Origin: Pedosphaera sp.
GTDB lineage: Bacteria > Verrucomicrobiota > Verrucomicrobiia > Limisphaerales > Pedosphaeraceae
Length of the DNA: 54,598 nucleotides
NCBI GenBank assembly: GCA_028293285.1
Contig: JAQGPC010000037.1
Coordinates: 1 to 54,598, forward strand
Direction of reading: 5' to 3'
Shown here: one piece after another, positions 25,901 to 34,392 of the stretch
Layout: each line of letters starts with the position of its first letter
Position numbering within the stretch: the first letter of the stretch is position 1
The notes under the pieces: model-generated
Database searches by the model: none
Told to the model about the DNA's origin: nothing
Seen by the model: only the letters and a program-made list of their open reading frames with translations
Program-made: the position numbers and the translations under genes

Positions 25901-26461
25901 AAGAGCAATGGCTTGCCCCTTGTCCAAGCTAATTTTAACGTGGCGGGCAGCAGTGCTATGACTGCACAAAGCTTTTCTTCCAGCCTTTTTCCCGACAACA
26001 TAGGCGCCCTCGATGTGGACGCGACCAACAATCTTCTCGCGGCGCTCATGATAACCGAAGGATCGGATCAGCTTAACCTGTACACCATTTCCAGTCCGTC
26101 CAATGCGCCCGTATTGCTGGAGAGTTGGAACTTCCCGGTGAATAACGATAATCCATTTTTTGCGGGCAGCGTTGTCCTCGGCGGCGGACGGCTTTACGCA
26201 CTGGATGCGAACAACGGCATCATGGCCTTTAGTCTCGTTCCCGCATTTGTCCCTTCGCTCAAGATTAACCGCACTGGCAGCGACCTTGTCCTTTCCTGGA
26301 CCAACGTGGTCGCCGGTTACTTACCTGAAACCACGCTCAGCCTGTCCCCTTCCAGCCTTTGGACGACCCTGACTCAATTGGTCAATACCAGCGGCGGCAT
26401 CTCTTCTGTGACTGACAGCGTTAGCGGCGCGAGCAAGTTTTACCGGCTGCGAAAGCCTTGA
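22979..26461 (+). CDS. Secreted GH99/GH71-like glycoside hydrolase with accessory domains
   Basis: The 1160-residue exported protein has a signal peptide (MFHAMLFPLFSFLTVTLVFL). Residues about 36-280 form a beta-rich module that recurs in the next gene, containing YSVGANLIGQTNATGQYW and ending ADELRIATNWAAVAPRD. Residues about 285-680 resemble GH99/GH71-like catalytic domains: LLWGYQGWHACQNDGSPYNK, YVHWGHLDN, KQKTVMRHFKWMQDYGLDGV, VMYDVSGEDPAL, KGKPVVSIWGLG and MPVIYPGYSAHN. A Ser-Thr-rich Ig-like domain (SPNGGETWLAGSPATVSWNS) follows, then a repetitive beta-propeller-like part with GxGLRILNL and NxxDxLxLxAxxx elements, and an FYRLRKP tail. It probably acts on an extracellular glycan; the exact family was not checked. 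Confidence 0.7.
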   Translation: MFHAMLFPLFSFLTVTLVFLSASAQASAQASAQTIHEPFSYSVGANLIGQTNATGQYWTAAGTGATQATIASGNLSVTEMPPAAGAAIQFGAVNGPSPRFNFGQATTQGTLYYSFVFKVTDLGVLDSTGGFFAGFNNSSGTQTTTPNVIGTRLLVRSTSDGFNLGLSKSSSTPSDFVWATNVFHLNDLIFVVGSYTFNTNNNADDAAQLWLNPSPYDFDATNAPPPTLTSGAGSDITANQIASFVFFQRGLNNSLQPGQVIADELRIATNWAAVAPRDPNVVGAGTLIGKLLWGYQGWHACQNDGSPYNKYVHWGHLDNARPSTNDVVDDIWPDLSEFDADELFPSFLTLNNGQPLQVYSSYKQKTVMRHFKWMQDYGLDGVVFQRFIKDMYLDANFTTLRNQNLINAKAAAETYGRAFTVMYDVSGEDPALALSHLSTDWSYLVNTLQLTNSTRYVRHKGKPVVSIWGLGFSHIPITPSQAQDIITFFRTNGCTVLGGIPTYWRTLSGDSQTNAAWADIYHSFDIISPWMVGRLNSESAADYFRANTLVPDLAAAQAADIDYMPVIYPGYSAHNLGGTAALNSIPRKGGRFFWRQLYDNLFSGCSMFFGAMFDEIDEGTAMYKLAPTPATIPQGTNFFALNVDGEALPADWYLRVAGQATRMINGKLFLTSTLPISHTNSLSLLSPNGGETWLAGSPATVSWNSTGLINGVRIDLSTDGGLSWRGLAYNASNSGSYTFTVPSYVSANCRVRIMELDGSPADNSGANFSIQSNGINPNQHLEPLWNLLPGSRSYLSSAGNSNERGLAYNSLTDELYMVHHGTDGLSVTVLNGSTGAGLRILNLTGISGGSFVLDKIGVADDGTIYAANVVNPISSSNPLKIYRWANSNSNTIPVLAYSGTAGFGSGPRIGDALSIRGAGTNTQILIGTRSSGASCIFTSTNGTNFTATRLFVTDLVVNQTGLGLAFGIGNTFWCKSNGLPLVQANFNVAGSSAMTAQSFSSSLFPDNIGALDVDATNNLLAALMITEGSDQLNLYTISSPSNAPVLLESWNFPVNNDNPFFAGSVVLGGGRLYALDANNGIMAFSLVPAFVPSLKINRTGSDLVLSWTNVVAGYLPETTLSLSPSSLWTTLTQLVNTSGGISSVTDSVSGASKFYRLRKP
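23042..23077 (+). repeat. Three tandem 12-base repeats in the signal peptide region
   Basis: GCCTCGGCACAA is repeated three times without error, adding three Ala-Ser-Ala-Gln units near residues 22-33 of the exported protein. Each unit carries an Ala-x-Ala signal-peptidase motif. A perfect 12-base tandem repeat in frame can gain or lose units by slippage, which would change the spacing between the hydrophobic core and the mature start without shifting the frame. Confidence 0.9.
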
Positions 26462-26508
26462 TTTAGAAATCACTTACTGATTCAGCAAGGTCGATAACCC
26501 AAGCAAAC

Positions 26509-26537
26509 TACTTACCTTGTAATTCCATTTGTGACTC
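26509..26537 (+). promoter_or_regulatory. Upstream element shared by two secreted glycan-related genes, copy 2
   Basis: TACTTACC, one base, then TGTAATTCCATTTGTGACTC (26518-26537), ending 34 bases before the ATG at 26572. It matches copy 1 at 22916-22945 over nearly its full length, with only one or two differences at the TACTTACC spacer. The near-identical distance to the two start codons makes chance similarity unlikely. Confidence 0.7.
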
Positions 26538-26571
26538 TATTTTGATTCAGATAAATTGGAACATACGTCTT

Positions 26572-28740
26572 ATGATTTTTGCCCTGCCGCGCCTCATCGT
26601 CCGCCTCAGCGTTGTGCTGTTGATGGTGGTGGGCATGGCCGACAGGGCACAGGCTATTCCGGATTTACGCTTCGATGTTGCCTGGTTCTGTTGTCCCTGC
26701 GATCCCGATAGCCATCTGTGCCAACCGCAATTTGATCATTTGAATGTGCCGACCGCGAACGGGCACTACCTCGCTACCACCACTGATGCCCATCGCGCCG
26801 AGGTCAACGCCAATGGAAATCTTCTGGCTGGCTATTACAACACCCTCACGGATGGCTGGACTACCAACAGCGGCACCGTCAAAGCTGCGATCATTGACGA
26901 CTATATCACCAGCGGATTCACCACCGGCCCCAAACCGACTTGGCTTATTCTCAACGAAATCTCCTCCGGCAACTGGCCAAACAATTCCACCTACCGCGCT
27001 TGGCTGCGTGAAGTGGTGCATTCCCTTAAATTTACTTACGGCTACGAAGTCATTCTTTATTCACCTTTCCCCAACCCCGCAGCCAACAATGCCGATTGGC
27101 AGGCGCTCTCTGCCGATTGTTACATTGCAGTCGAAAATTATCTAAGCGGTCAGGAAATTAAAAACAATGGCTTCTCCGTCAGTTGGTGCCAGAGCCAGTA
27201 TCAAAGTTCAGTCACCAGCTATGGCAATCGTGGCGTACCCAAGTCGCGATTGATGTTAGGCGAACACTTTGGACAAACTTCCACCAACCTCTCCGACGGC
27301 ACCACGGTAACATGGGGTCGAAACAATGTTTCCTATGCTGATTGGGACAACGCCATCAACGCCCGTAGCGTTGCTGCCCGCAACGTGGCCTTTCCGGGTT
27401 TCCTTAGCTTTGCGTGGTATTCCGACACGATGCTTGCCTCCGACGCCGATCTATTGCACTTCGAAGACACCTACACCAGCAACTCGCTCCCGACGAGCAA
27501 TCCCCTCACCCGACCCTACATTATCACGCAACCGCAAAGCCAGACGGCTGCGCCCGGTGGGACTGTCACCTTCAATGTGGTGCGCGCAGGTTTTGCCTCG
27601 CTCACCTATCAATGGCGATTCAACGGCGTCAATCTTTCCGGAGCCACCACCAATTCTTTGACGCTCACAAATGTTTCCCCTCAAAACGCCGGCAATTATG
27701 ATGTGATGCTCAGCAATGCCACTGGAACAACGAACAGTGCCATCGCCATTTTGACCATCAGCATTCCGCCGCCGATTGCTTACGATTCCTTCGCTCCCGC
27801 CGTGACGACTTACGCCGTCGGCGCAACCCTGTACGGACAAACCAACGTTGCTGGCAGATATTGGTCCGCCGCTGGGCCTGCCGGGACGAATATAACGATT
27901 GTGACGACTAATCTTTCAGTGCTCGGTTTGGCGGCATCTACCGGCCGAGCCATCCAATTCGGTGTTTCAAATGGTCCTTCCGCGCGATTCAATCTGCCCA
28001 ACAACATCACCAGCGGAACGATTTATTATTCATTCGCCCTGCAAGTTACTGACCTGGGCGCATTAGGAACAGGCGGAGGTTTCTTCGCCGCCTTTAACAA
28101 CGGTTTAGGCGGCCAGGGTAGCCCTCCCAACGTCATTGGCGCGGGTGTGCAAACGCGGCTTTCGGGCAGCGGGTTCAATGTCGGTTTGAAAAAGGCCGGT
28201 AGTGGCAGCCTGTTTGACTCCATCGTGCATGCGGTGGGCGAAACGGTCTTCGTCGTCGGCAGTTATACCTTCAATACCAATTCCACCAGCGATGATGTCG
28301 CCAATCTCTGGATAAATCCCGATCCCGCCTCGTTTGGAAATGCCATTCCTCCCACGCCGACTTTATCTTCTTCCACTGGCAGCGATTTCAGTGGCAGTGC
28401 AATTGCCAGTTTCGTGATTTTTCGGCGTGGCGATACCAGCACCGCCTTGCAGCCTGCCGCCATGCTCGCCGATGAACTGCGCATTGGCAGTTCCTGGTCC
28501 AGCGTCACGCCGCCCAACCTTGCAACAGTTCTACCCGCTTTAAGTGTCAACCTGTCCGCAGCTAAGGCCGTGCTAGCCTGGCCAACCAACGCCACCGGCT
28601 TCCTCCTCGAATCATCGCCTTCCCTTGCTGTGACCAATACATGGACTACCGTGCCCGACTCCGTGCAAGTTGTCGGCAGCCAATACACCGTTACCAACAG
28701 CGTTTCCGCCGGAGCAAAGTTTTACCGGCTGCGAAAATAG
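26572..28740 (+). CDS. Secreted glycoside-hydrolase-like protein with Ig-like and shared beta module
   Basis: The ATG at 26572 starts a signal peptide (MIFALPRLIVRLSVVLLMVV), giving 722 residues. Residues about 28-315 form an alpha/beta domain that starts IPDLRFDVAWFCCPCDPDSH and includes AIIDDYITSGFTTG, WLILNEISSG and LMLGEHFGQT. The Cys-rich opening and the acidic NEIS and GEHFG segments suggest a TIM-barrel-type hydrolase, but I cannot place it in a family. An Ig-like domain follows (about 325-398, PQSQTAAPGGTVTFNVV with WRFNGVNLSG). Then comes the same beta-rich module as in the preceding gene (about 403-650). The FYRLRK tail ends it. It is likely co-regulated with that gene through the shared upstream element. 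Confidence 0.55.
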   Translation: MIFALPRLIVRLSVVLLMVVGMADRAQAIPDLRFDVAWFCCPCDPDSHLCQPQFDHLNVPTANGHYLATTTDAHRAEVNANGNLLAGYYNTLTDGWTTNSGTVKAAIIDDYITSGFTTGPKPTWLILNEISSGNWPNNSTYRAWLREVVHSLKFTYGYEVILYSPFPNPAANNADWQALSADCYIAVENYLSGQEIKNNGFSVSWCQSQYQSSVTSYGNRGVPKSRLMLGEHFGQTSTNLSDGTTVTWGRNNVSYADWDNAINARSVAARNVAFPGFLSFAWYSDTMLASDADLLHFEDTYTSNSLPTSNPLTRPYIITQPQSQTAAPGGTVTFNVVRAGFASLTYQWRFNGVNLSGATTNSLTLTNVSPQNAGNYDVMLSNATGTTNSAIAILTISIPPPIAYDSFAPAVTTYAVGATLYGQTNVAGRYWSAAGPAGTNITIVTTNLSVLGLAASTGRAIQFGVSNGPSARFNLPNNITSGTIYYSFALQVTDLGALGTGGGFFAAFNNGLGGQGSPPNVIGAGVQTRLSGSGFNVGLKKAGSGSLFDSIVHAVGETVFVVGSYTFNTNSTSDDVANLWINPDPASFGNAIPPTPTLSSSTGSDFSGSAIASFVIFRRGDTSTALQPAAMLADELRIGSSWSSVTPPNLATVLPALSVNLSAAKAVLAWPTNATGFLLESSPSLAVTNTWTTVPDSVQVVGSQYTVTNSVSAGAKFYRLRK

Positions 28741-28802
28741 TGGAGAGCAGAGCAAATGAATTTTGTTTCCGCCGCAGAAGTCAAAAGCAACAATTCCAGT
28801 TC

Positions 28803-30689
28803 GTGAAAAAATCGTTCGGTCACCTTTGGCTGCTTGGCTGCCTGTTCACAACGTTTTCGTTGTGCGCAGCCGCTCCGTCGTCTGATCGTGCCGATTCTTT
28901 CGCCAAGGAAATCCGCCCTCTGCTGAATCAATACTGCATCAAATGCCATGGCCCCGGGAAAGTAAAAGGTGGAGTCAACCTGAACCCGTTCACAAATTCC
29001 ATCAGCGTTTATCGTGACATTAAGTTATGGGAGCGCGTTGCAGCCAAAGTTCGCGATAAAGAAATGCCCCCGGAAGACAAGCCTCAACCCGCCGAAGAAC
29101 AACGCACTCAATTGGTGGAGTGGATCGGGCAAACCATCAAAGACCTGAACGAAGGCCACCTTGCCCAAGACCCGGGACGAGTCATGATCCATCGGCTCAG
29201 CAGCATGGAATACAATTGCACCATTCGCGATTTGCTCGGTGTGGATTCGCATCCAGCCGACAAATTTCCCAGTGAAGGCGGTGGAGGTGGTGGCTTCGAT
29301 AATAATGCGGATACTTTGTTCATTCCGCCCATCTTGATGGAACGATATCTCGCTGCCGCAACTGAAGTGTTGGCCGCCGCCAAACCGGAAATGCTTTTCG
29401 TCGCGAACAAAGGCCTGCTCGCTTCGGAACGTTCCATGGCCAGAAAGGACATCGAACGGTTTGCCACGCGCGGTTTCCGTCGCCCCATCGAATCCGCCGA
29501 AGTGGATCGGCTGCTGAAAGTTTACGACCAAGCAAAAGCAAGCGGCCAAAACTTTCAGGAAGCGGTCAAGACTGCGCTGACGGGAGTTTTAGTTTCTCCC
29601 AACTTCCTTTTCCGCATCGAACGCGACACTCCAACCGGCAAACCGTACCGTATCAGCGATTATGAATTGGCCAGCCGCCTCTCTTATTTTCTCTGGTCAT
29701 CCATGCCGGATGTAGAACTATTCAAAGTGGCCGCGCAGAATCGCCTGCACGACCCAAAGATTTTGGAGCAGCAAGTCCAACGCATGCTTCGCGATGCCAA
29801 ATCAAAAATCTTTACTGATAATTTCGCCGGTCAATGGCTGCGTGTGCGTGAGTTGAAAACAACTGCCCAGCCCGATCAAGGGAAGTTTCCAGCCTTCACT
29901 CCCGCCTTGCGTAATGCGATGTATCAGGAAGTGATTGAATTCTTTGATTCGATTGTTCGCGAAGACCGCAGCCTGCTCCAGGTGTTAAATGCCAATTATA
30001 CTTTTTTGAATGCCGACCTCGCCAAACTCTACGGTCTGCCGGAAGTCAAAGGCGACACCCTTCAGCGCGTGAACCTCTCAGATGAAAACCGCGGCGGCAT
30101 TCTCGGCATGGGCGCGGTGCTCACCATGACTTCCTATCCCTTGCGCACCAGTCCGGTGCTGCGTGGAAAGTGGGTGTTGGAACAAATCATGGGAACACCG
30201 CCACCTCCGCCTCCACCCGTGGTGCAAAGCCTGCCGCAGAACGACCACCCGATAAAAGGTCTCACCTTGCGGCAACAGTTGGAAAAGCACCGCTCCGATC
30301 CCAATTGTGCCGGCTGCCATTCCAAAATGGATCCGCTTGGATTCGGACTGGAAAACTTTGACGCCATTGGCCGGTGGCGAACGAAGATCGCCGATGAACC
30401 CGTCGATTCCTCCGGCGTGATGCCCTCGGGCGAAAAATTTCAAGGGCCTGCCGAACTGAAGAAAGTTCTGCTCAATCGCAAGGAGGATTTTATTCGCAAC
30501 CTGACTGAAAAGATGCTCGCTTATTCACTGGGTCGTGGCTTAGACTATTATGATGTTCCCACAGTCAGGAAGATTTCGAAAACTCTGGCTGAGCATGATT
30601 ATCGCAGCTCCGTTTTGATCATGGAAATTGTTAAAAGCTATCCATTTCAATATCGGCGCAACGAACCAATTCAACAGGCATCGAACTAA
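28803..30689 (+). CDS. DUF1592-type planctomycete/verrucomicrobial cytochrome c protein, secreted
   Basis: The in-frame GTG at 28803 starts a signal peptide (VKKSFGHLWLLGCLFTTFSL) and gives 628 residues; an upstream extension is possible but would lack a signal. Near residue 53 NQYCIKCHGPGKVKGG is the CxxCH haem site, followed by a distal Met in MPPEDKPQPAE. Then the DUF1587 region (IHRLSSMEYNCTIRDLLGVD), the DUF1595/1592 region (GFRRPIESAEVDRLL, LASRLSYFLWSSMPD), the DUF1588 region with the family's proline run and CAGCHSKMDPLGFGLEN (a second CxxCH-type site), and DUF1585 (MLAYSLGRGLDYYD). In this family the gene is paired with a DUF1552 protein, as it is here. Possible role in oxidation of extracellular substrates; substrate unknown. 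Confidence 0.9.
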   Translation: MKKSFGHLWLLGCLFTTFSLCAAAPSSDRADSFAKEIRPLLNQYCIKCHGPGKVKGGVNLNPFTNSISVYRDIKLWERVAAKVRDKEMPPEDKPQPAEEQRTQLVEWIGQTIKDLNEGHLAQDPGRVMIHRLSSMEYNCTIRDLLGVDSHPADKFPSEGGGGGGFDNNADTLFIPPILMERYLAAATEVLAAAKPEMLFVANKGLLASERSMARKDIERFATRGFRRPIESAEVDRLLKVYDQAKASGQNFQEAVKTALTGVLVSPNFLFRIERDTPTGKPYRISDYELASRLSYFLWSSMPDVELFKVAAQNRLHDPKILEQQVQRMLRDAKSKIFTDNFAGQWLRVRELKTTAQPDQGKFPAFTPALRNAMYQEVIEFFDSIVREDRSLLQVLNANYTFLNADLAKLYGLPEVKGDTLQRVNLSDENRGGILGMGAVLTMTSYPLRTSPVLRGKWVLEQIMGTPPPPPPPVVQSLPQNDHPIKGLTLRQQLEKHRSDPNCAGCHSKMDPLGFGLENFDAIGRWRTKIADEPVDSSGVMPSGEKFQGPAELKKVLLNRKEDFIRNLTEKMLAYSLGRGLDYYDVPTVRKISKTLAEHDYRSSVLIMEIVKSYPFQYRRNEPIQQASN

Positions 30690-32102
30690 ATGAAAAATTG
30701 GCAACTTTCCCGCAGAACCATGCTCAAAGGCATGGGAGCGATGTTGAGCCTTCCGTTATTGGAAGCCATGGGCCCGCTGCCGTTGCTCGCCAACTCCGGC
30801 GCTGCACGAAAATATCCCGTCCGCACAGCCGTGCTTTACATGCCTAATGGCGTGAATGGGTACGCCTGGGCACCCCAAGGTCAAGGCTCCGGCTTCGAGC
30901 TTTCCCCGACACTTCAACCGTTGGCAAAGTTAAAGAACGAAATTTTGGTGTTGTCGCAGTTGATGAACGCCGCCACAGACACCGGCGATGGTCACTACGT
31001 AAAAACTGCCGCCTTCCTGACTGGCACGACCATCACTCGAACCACCGGCAGCGAACTGCGTTGCGGCGGAACTTCCATGGATCAAATCGCCGCGCAACGC
31101 ATCGGCAACCTGACGCCACTGCCTTCGCTCGAATTGGGCATTGAGCCGGTGACGACCGGTGTCGATATGAACGTCGGCTACACGCGGCTGTACGGTTCGC
31201 ATATTTCATGGAGCACGCCGACCACACCCCTCGCAAAAGAGATCAATCCTCAACTCGCCTTTGATCGGCTCTTCCGCTCGACTAGTTCTTCACGCACCGT
31301 CGGCGCTGCTGAGCGCAGCGTCGTGGATCTCGTGATGGAAGATGCCAAACGGCTTCAGTCAAAAGTGGGCAAGGCTGACCAGGCTAAGGTGAATGAATAT
31401 CTGGATGCCGTTCGCGCCGTGGAAAAACGCATCGAATTTGATTCCAAGCGCAAAAGTGAAGAATACAATACGGACCCGCTGGTGCGCCGTGAAATCGATA
31501 AGCTCGGCTTGCGCATAAAAGATTATTACTCGGACCCCGCGCGCGCCAGCGAACGTTCCGGCGACCACACCGAGCATGTCCGTTTGATGCTCGACCTGAT
31601 GGTGCTCGCATTTTGGAGCGACTCCACCCGGCTTTCCACCTTCATGTTTGGCAATGCTGTTAGCAGTAAAAACTTTTCGTTTCTCCCGGGTGTGGGCGGT
31701 AGTCACCACGAAATTTCCCATCACGATGGCAAGCCGGAGAAACTTGAGCAGTACAAACTCATCAACATCTGGCACATGACACAATTGGCCTACATGCTGG
31801 AGAAAATGCAAAGCATTCAGGAAGGCGAGCGGACATTATTGGATAATTCCATGATCCTGTTCGGTGCGGGCATGCGGGACGGCAACGCCCATGATCCGCA
31901 CAATCTTCCCTTGGTTCTCGCGGGTCGTGGCGGCGGCACAATTTCACCGGGGCGGCATCTCGTTTACGAAAAGAATACTCCGCTCTGCAATTTGTATCGC
32001 TCCATGCTCTCGCGGATGGGCACACCCGTGGAAAGCTTTTCCGATAGCACCGGCGAATTACGCGGCTTGAATGATCCTGCCTTTAAAGGCGTGGTTAGCT
32101 AG
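30690..32102 (+). CDS. DUF1552 protein with twin-arginine signal
   Basis: The gene starts one base after the DUF1592 gene, so the two are an operon. The N-terminus LSRRTMLKGMGAMLSLPLLE carries the Arg-Arg of a Tat signal, which implies that the protein folds before export. The 470 residues contain the DUF1552 landmarks MPNGVNGYAWAP, GDGHYVKTAAFLTGT, SLELGIEPVTTGVDMNVGYT, DHTEHVRLMLDLMVLAFWSD and GGSHHEISHHDGKPEKLEQY. The final LPLVLAGRGGGTISPGRH is also typical. The DUF1552 fold is alkaline-phosphatase/sulfatase-like, with metal-binding His/Asp in HHEISHHDG. It is inferred to work with the DUF1592 cytochrome outside the cytoplasmic membrane. Confidence 0.92.
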   Translation: MKNWQLSRRTMLKGMGAMLSLPLLEAMGPLPLLANSGAARKYPVRTAVLYMPNGVNGYAWAPQGQGSGFELSPTLQPLAKLKNEILVLSQLMNAATDTGDGHYVKTAAFLTGTTITRTTGSELRCGGTSMDQIAAQRIGNLTPLPSLELGIEPVTTGVDMNVGYTRLYGSHISWSTPTTPLAKEINPQLAFDRLFRSTSSSRTVGAAERSVVDLVMEDAKRLQSKVGKADQAKVNEYLDAVRAVEKRIEFDSKRKSEEYNTDPLVRREIDKLGLRIKDYYSDPARASERSGDHTEHVRLMLDLMVLAFWSDSTRLSTFMFGNAVSSKNFSFLPGVGGSHHEISHHDGKPEKLEQYKLINIWHMTQLAYMLEKMQSIQEGERTLLDNSMILFGAGMRDGNAHDPHNLPLVLAGRGGGTISPGRHLVYEKNTPLCNLYRSMLSRMGTPVESFSDSTGELRGLNDPAFKGVVS

Positions 32103-32283
32103 AGCCAACTCTGGCCTTGTTTGCAAAAGCACCCAACAGACGGATGATTTTTCTATTTCGCGCTTCCCGCCTGCACTCAACGCGCTTTTTAATTTCCGTC
32201 CGCATGCGAGCCAGACTCTGGTTGAACTGATTGGATTTCACTTGAGTAATCTTGGATATGACACGCAACCGTGATGCTGCGTA

Positions 32284-34056
32284 TTATGGTTTTAAATAAA
32301 GATAAAGCGTTGAAGTGGAACCGCCAGACCCGCCACCAGTGGTCCCCATCGAGTAACTGAAAGTTTGGTTGTAAAAAGTCGTGGAATTATAGACGCCGCC
32401 AAATACCAACATCTCACTTCCTGTCCAGACCGCTGAATGCCAATTCCGCGCCGAAGGTTGGCCGGTGGTAACGAGCGGCGTCCAGGTGTTGCTCGAAGCA
32501 TTATACCGCCCGCCATCATCCAAGCTCCCAAAATTATATCCTCCCCAAATGATCATATCCGTGCCGGTCCAAACCCAGCTTTGCCCAAACCTCGCCCCCG
32601 GCGCATTGGCGGTTGGCAGTGCCGTCCACGTATTGTTGGATGGATTGTAACGCGCCCCGGTATTTAGGTAACCGCTCGCATTGTAACCTCCCCAGATAAT
32701 CATTTCCGTCCCCGTCCAAACCGCTGCCTGATAATAGCGCGCTGAAGGTGCGCCCGTAGTGCTGATGGCGGTCCAGGTATTGTTAGCCGGATTGTAACGC
32801 GCTCCGGTATTCAGAAAGGCGTTGTCGCCATTGGAGCCACCCCACACGATCATTTCCGTCCCCGTCCAAACCGCCGTGTGGAAATAACGAGCTACCGGCG
32901 CATTGACTGTGGCCATCGCGGTCCAGGAATTATTTCCCGGATTATAACGTGCGCCATCACCCAGATAGTGTCCGGTATTGTTATTGTACCCCCCCCAAAT
33001 AATCATTTCACTGCCCGTCCAAATGGCCACTTGCGCATCCCGCACCGAGGGTGCGCCGCTGGTGGTTACGGACGACCATGAGTTGGCGGCTGGATCATAA
33101 AGCCCGCCATCATTCAAATAAGTGCCGTTATCATAACCACCCCAGACAATCATTTTGCTGCCGGTCCAAACCGCGGTGTGATATTGACGCGGCTCAAGTG
33201 AGGCATTCGCTGCAATCGCAGACCAGGTCTGGTTACCCGGGTTATAACGCGCTCCGTCATTCAGGTAATTCGCATTTAATCCGCCGTAGATAATCATTTC
33301 ACTGCCCGTCCACACTGCCGTGTGACCATGGCGACTGGACGGCGCACCATTATTTGCGCTTTGCGTCCAACCCTCCGGTCCGCCAGATGGCGGCGGCGTT
33401 GAAGTCCCGGGAATGGAGCCCACCATTTGATAACCCGCATTCAACAAATTCGCAGCCGATGAACTTGTGGAAAGAATGATGCCTCCGCTTGGAACACCAA
33501 TCTGCCCGCTGGCCTGCAAATTTGCCAATGCCGCTCCCGAAGAAAGGTTTGCGGAAGTGACTGCCGTTCCAGACAGCTTGGCCGATGTGATCGAGCCATC
33601 CGGAACACTGTTTGCCGTGTTGGCATTCGCGGCAGTCATGGCATAACCGACCGAGGCGAGACGTTGGTCGGGAGTCATTTGCTGGAAGCCGTGCGACGCA
33701 TCGTTGAACCAGATGCGCAGTCGGACATCGCTGTTAGCAAATACCCCCGATGAAATTGCCGTCATGTTGGCGAGCGCCGTATCGCCCAACATCACGTTAA
33801 AAAGTCCATTCGTAACCCCAATAGTCACAGCATTATTCGGCTGGCTGCCATTGTTGCTCGTTCCATCATTGCTCCAGTACGTCGAGGAACCATTCGCGCT
33901 AACCAAAGCAAACTTAAATGAACCCGAACCCGTAAAAGCATTGCCACTTACCGCCACCCGTCCTTCATAATGAATCACCTGTGGCACCTGAGCTGAGATA
34001 TGCCGCGTAAAAGCACAGAACAGCAACGCACAAAGCAAAAGACGAAAACGTTTCAT
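32284..34056 (-). CDS. Secreted seven-bladed kelch-like propeller protein
   Basis: The ATG at 34056 is preceded by GAGAAG and begins a signal peptide (MKRFRLLLCALLFCAFTRHI). Residues about 20-205 form a secreted preamble domain: VIHYEGRVAVSGNAFTGSGS, then a small phage-tail-collar-like piece with SVGYAMTAAN. Residues about 225-555 are seven repeats of about 48 residues with the pattern PSxRxxHTAVWTGSEMIIWGG, YLNDGARYNPxxNTWT. Seven such blades fit a beta-propeller like kelch/galactose-oxidase folds. A Gly/Ser linker leads to a short LYLYLKP end. The repeats differ at a few positions each, so the array is recent or under strong selection. Binding partner unknown. Confidence 0.82.
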   Translation of the reverse strand: MKRFRLLLCALLFCAFTRHISAQVPQVIHYEGRVAVSGNAFTGSGSFKFALVSANGSSTYWSNDGTSNNGSQPNNAVTIGVTNGLFNVMLGDTALANMTAISSGVFANSDVRLRIWFNDASHGFQQMTPDQRLASVGYAMTAANANTANSVPDGSITSAKLSGTAVTSANLSSGAALANLQASGQIGVPSGGIILSTSSSAANLLNAGYQMVGSIPGTSTPPPSGGPEGWTQSANNGAPSSRHGHTAVWTGSEMIIYGGLNANYLNDGARYNPGNQTWSAIAANASLEPRQYHTAVWTGSKMIVWGGYDNGTYLNDGGLYDPAANSWSSVTTSGAPSVRDAQVAIWTGSEMIIWGGYNNNTGHYLGDGARYNPGNNSWTAMATVNAPVARYFHTAVWTGTEMIVWGGSNGDNAFLNTGARYNPANNTWTAISTTGAPSARYYQAAVWTGTEMIIWGGYNASGYLNTGARYNPSNNTWTALPTANAPGARFGQSWVWTGTDMIIWGGYNFGSLDDGGRYNASSNTWTPLVTTGQPSARNWHSAVWTGSEMLVFGGVYNSTTFYNQTFSYSMGTTGGGSGGSTSTLYLYLKP

Positions 34057-34392
34057 AATACTTCTCAACTCAAATCAGCGAATCCAAGACACCCTTGAAT
34101 TCATTAAATCTGCGCAAAGTTGTAAGTGTTTATGCTATTGCCGCCTATGGAGTCCTACCCGTTGGAAGGAAGGGTAATGCACCCCATACAGACGAAGTTT
34201 CTCGATGAGCTCAAATGCGGATCCCTCAGGGTTGGACAGTCTATGTCAATACACATGGCTTAGCTTTACCGTGGAAATCATGTTCACAATGGCCTTGGTG
34301 ACGCACTAAAAAGTCCTGTAAAAACATGCAGGAAAAAGCACTTTCACTATTGGCAATTGGACCGATTTCTTGAATATTTATAGATTCTAAAT
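34057..34392. other. Divergent intergenic region between the kelch-like gene and parE
   Basis: This 336-base stretch separates two divergent genes and should hold both promoters. A candidate for parE is described at 34350-34378. The rest is AT-rich near parE and contains no convincing coding frame, repeat or hairpin. I see nothing that identifies a regulator. Confidence 0.4.
34350..34378 (+). promoter_or_regulatory. Candidate parE promoter
   Basis: TTGGCA (34350-34355) and AATATT (34373-34378) are spaced 17 bases apart, placing a start site near 34385, eight bases before the parE ATG. The match to sigma-70 consensus is partial (five of six for -35, three to four of six for -10). The very short untranslated region would leave no room for a Shine-Dalgarno, and none is seen. 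Confidence 0.3.

Noticed and set aside
30199-30222. Run of seven prolines in the DUF1592 protein
   Set aside because: A proline run at this place is a normal feature of the family.
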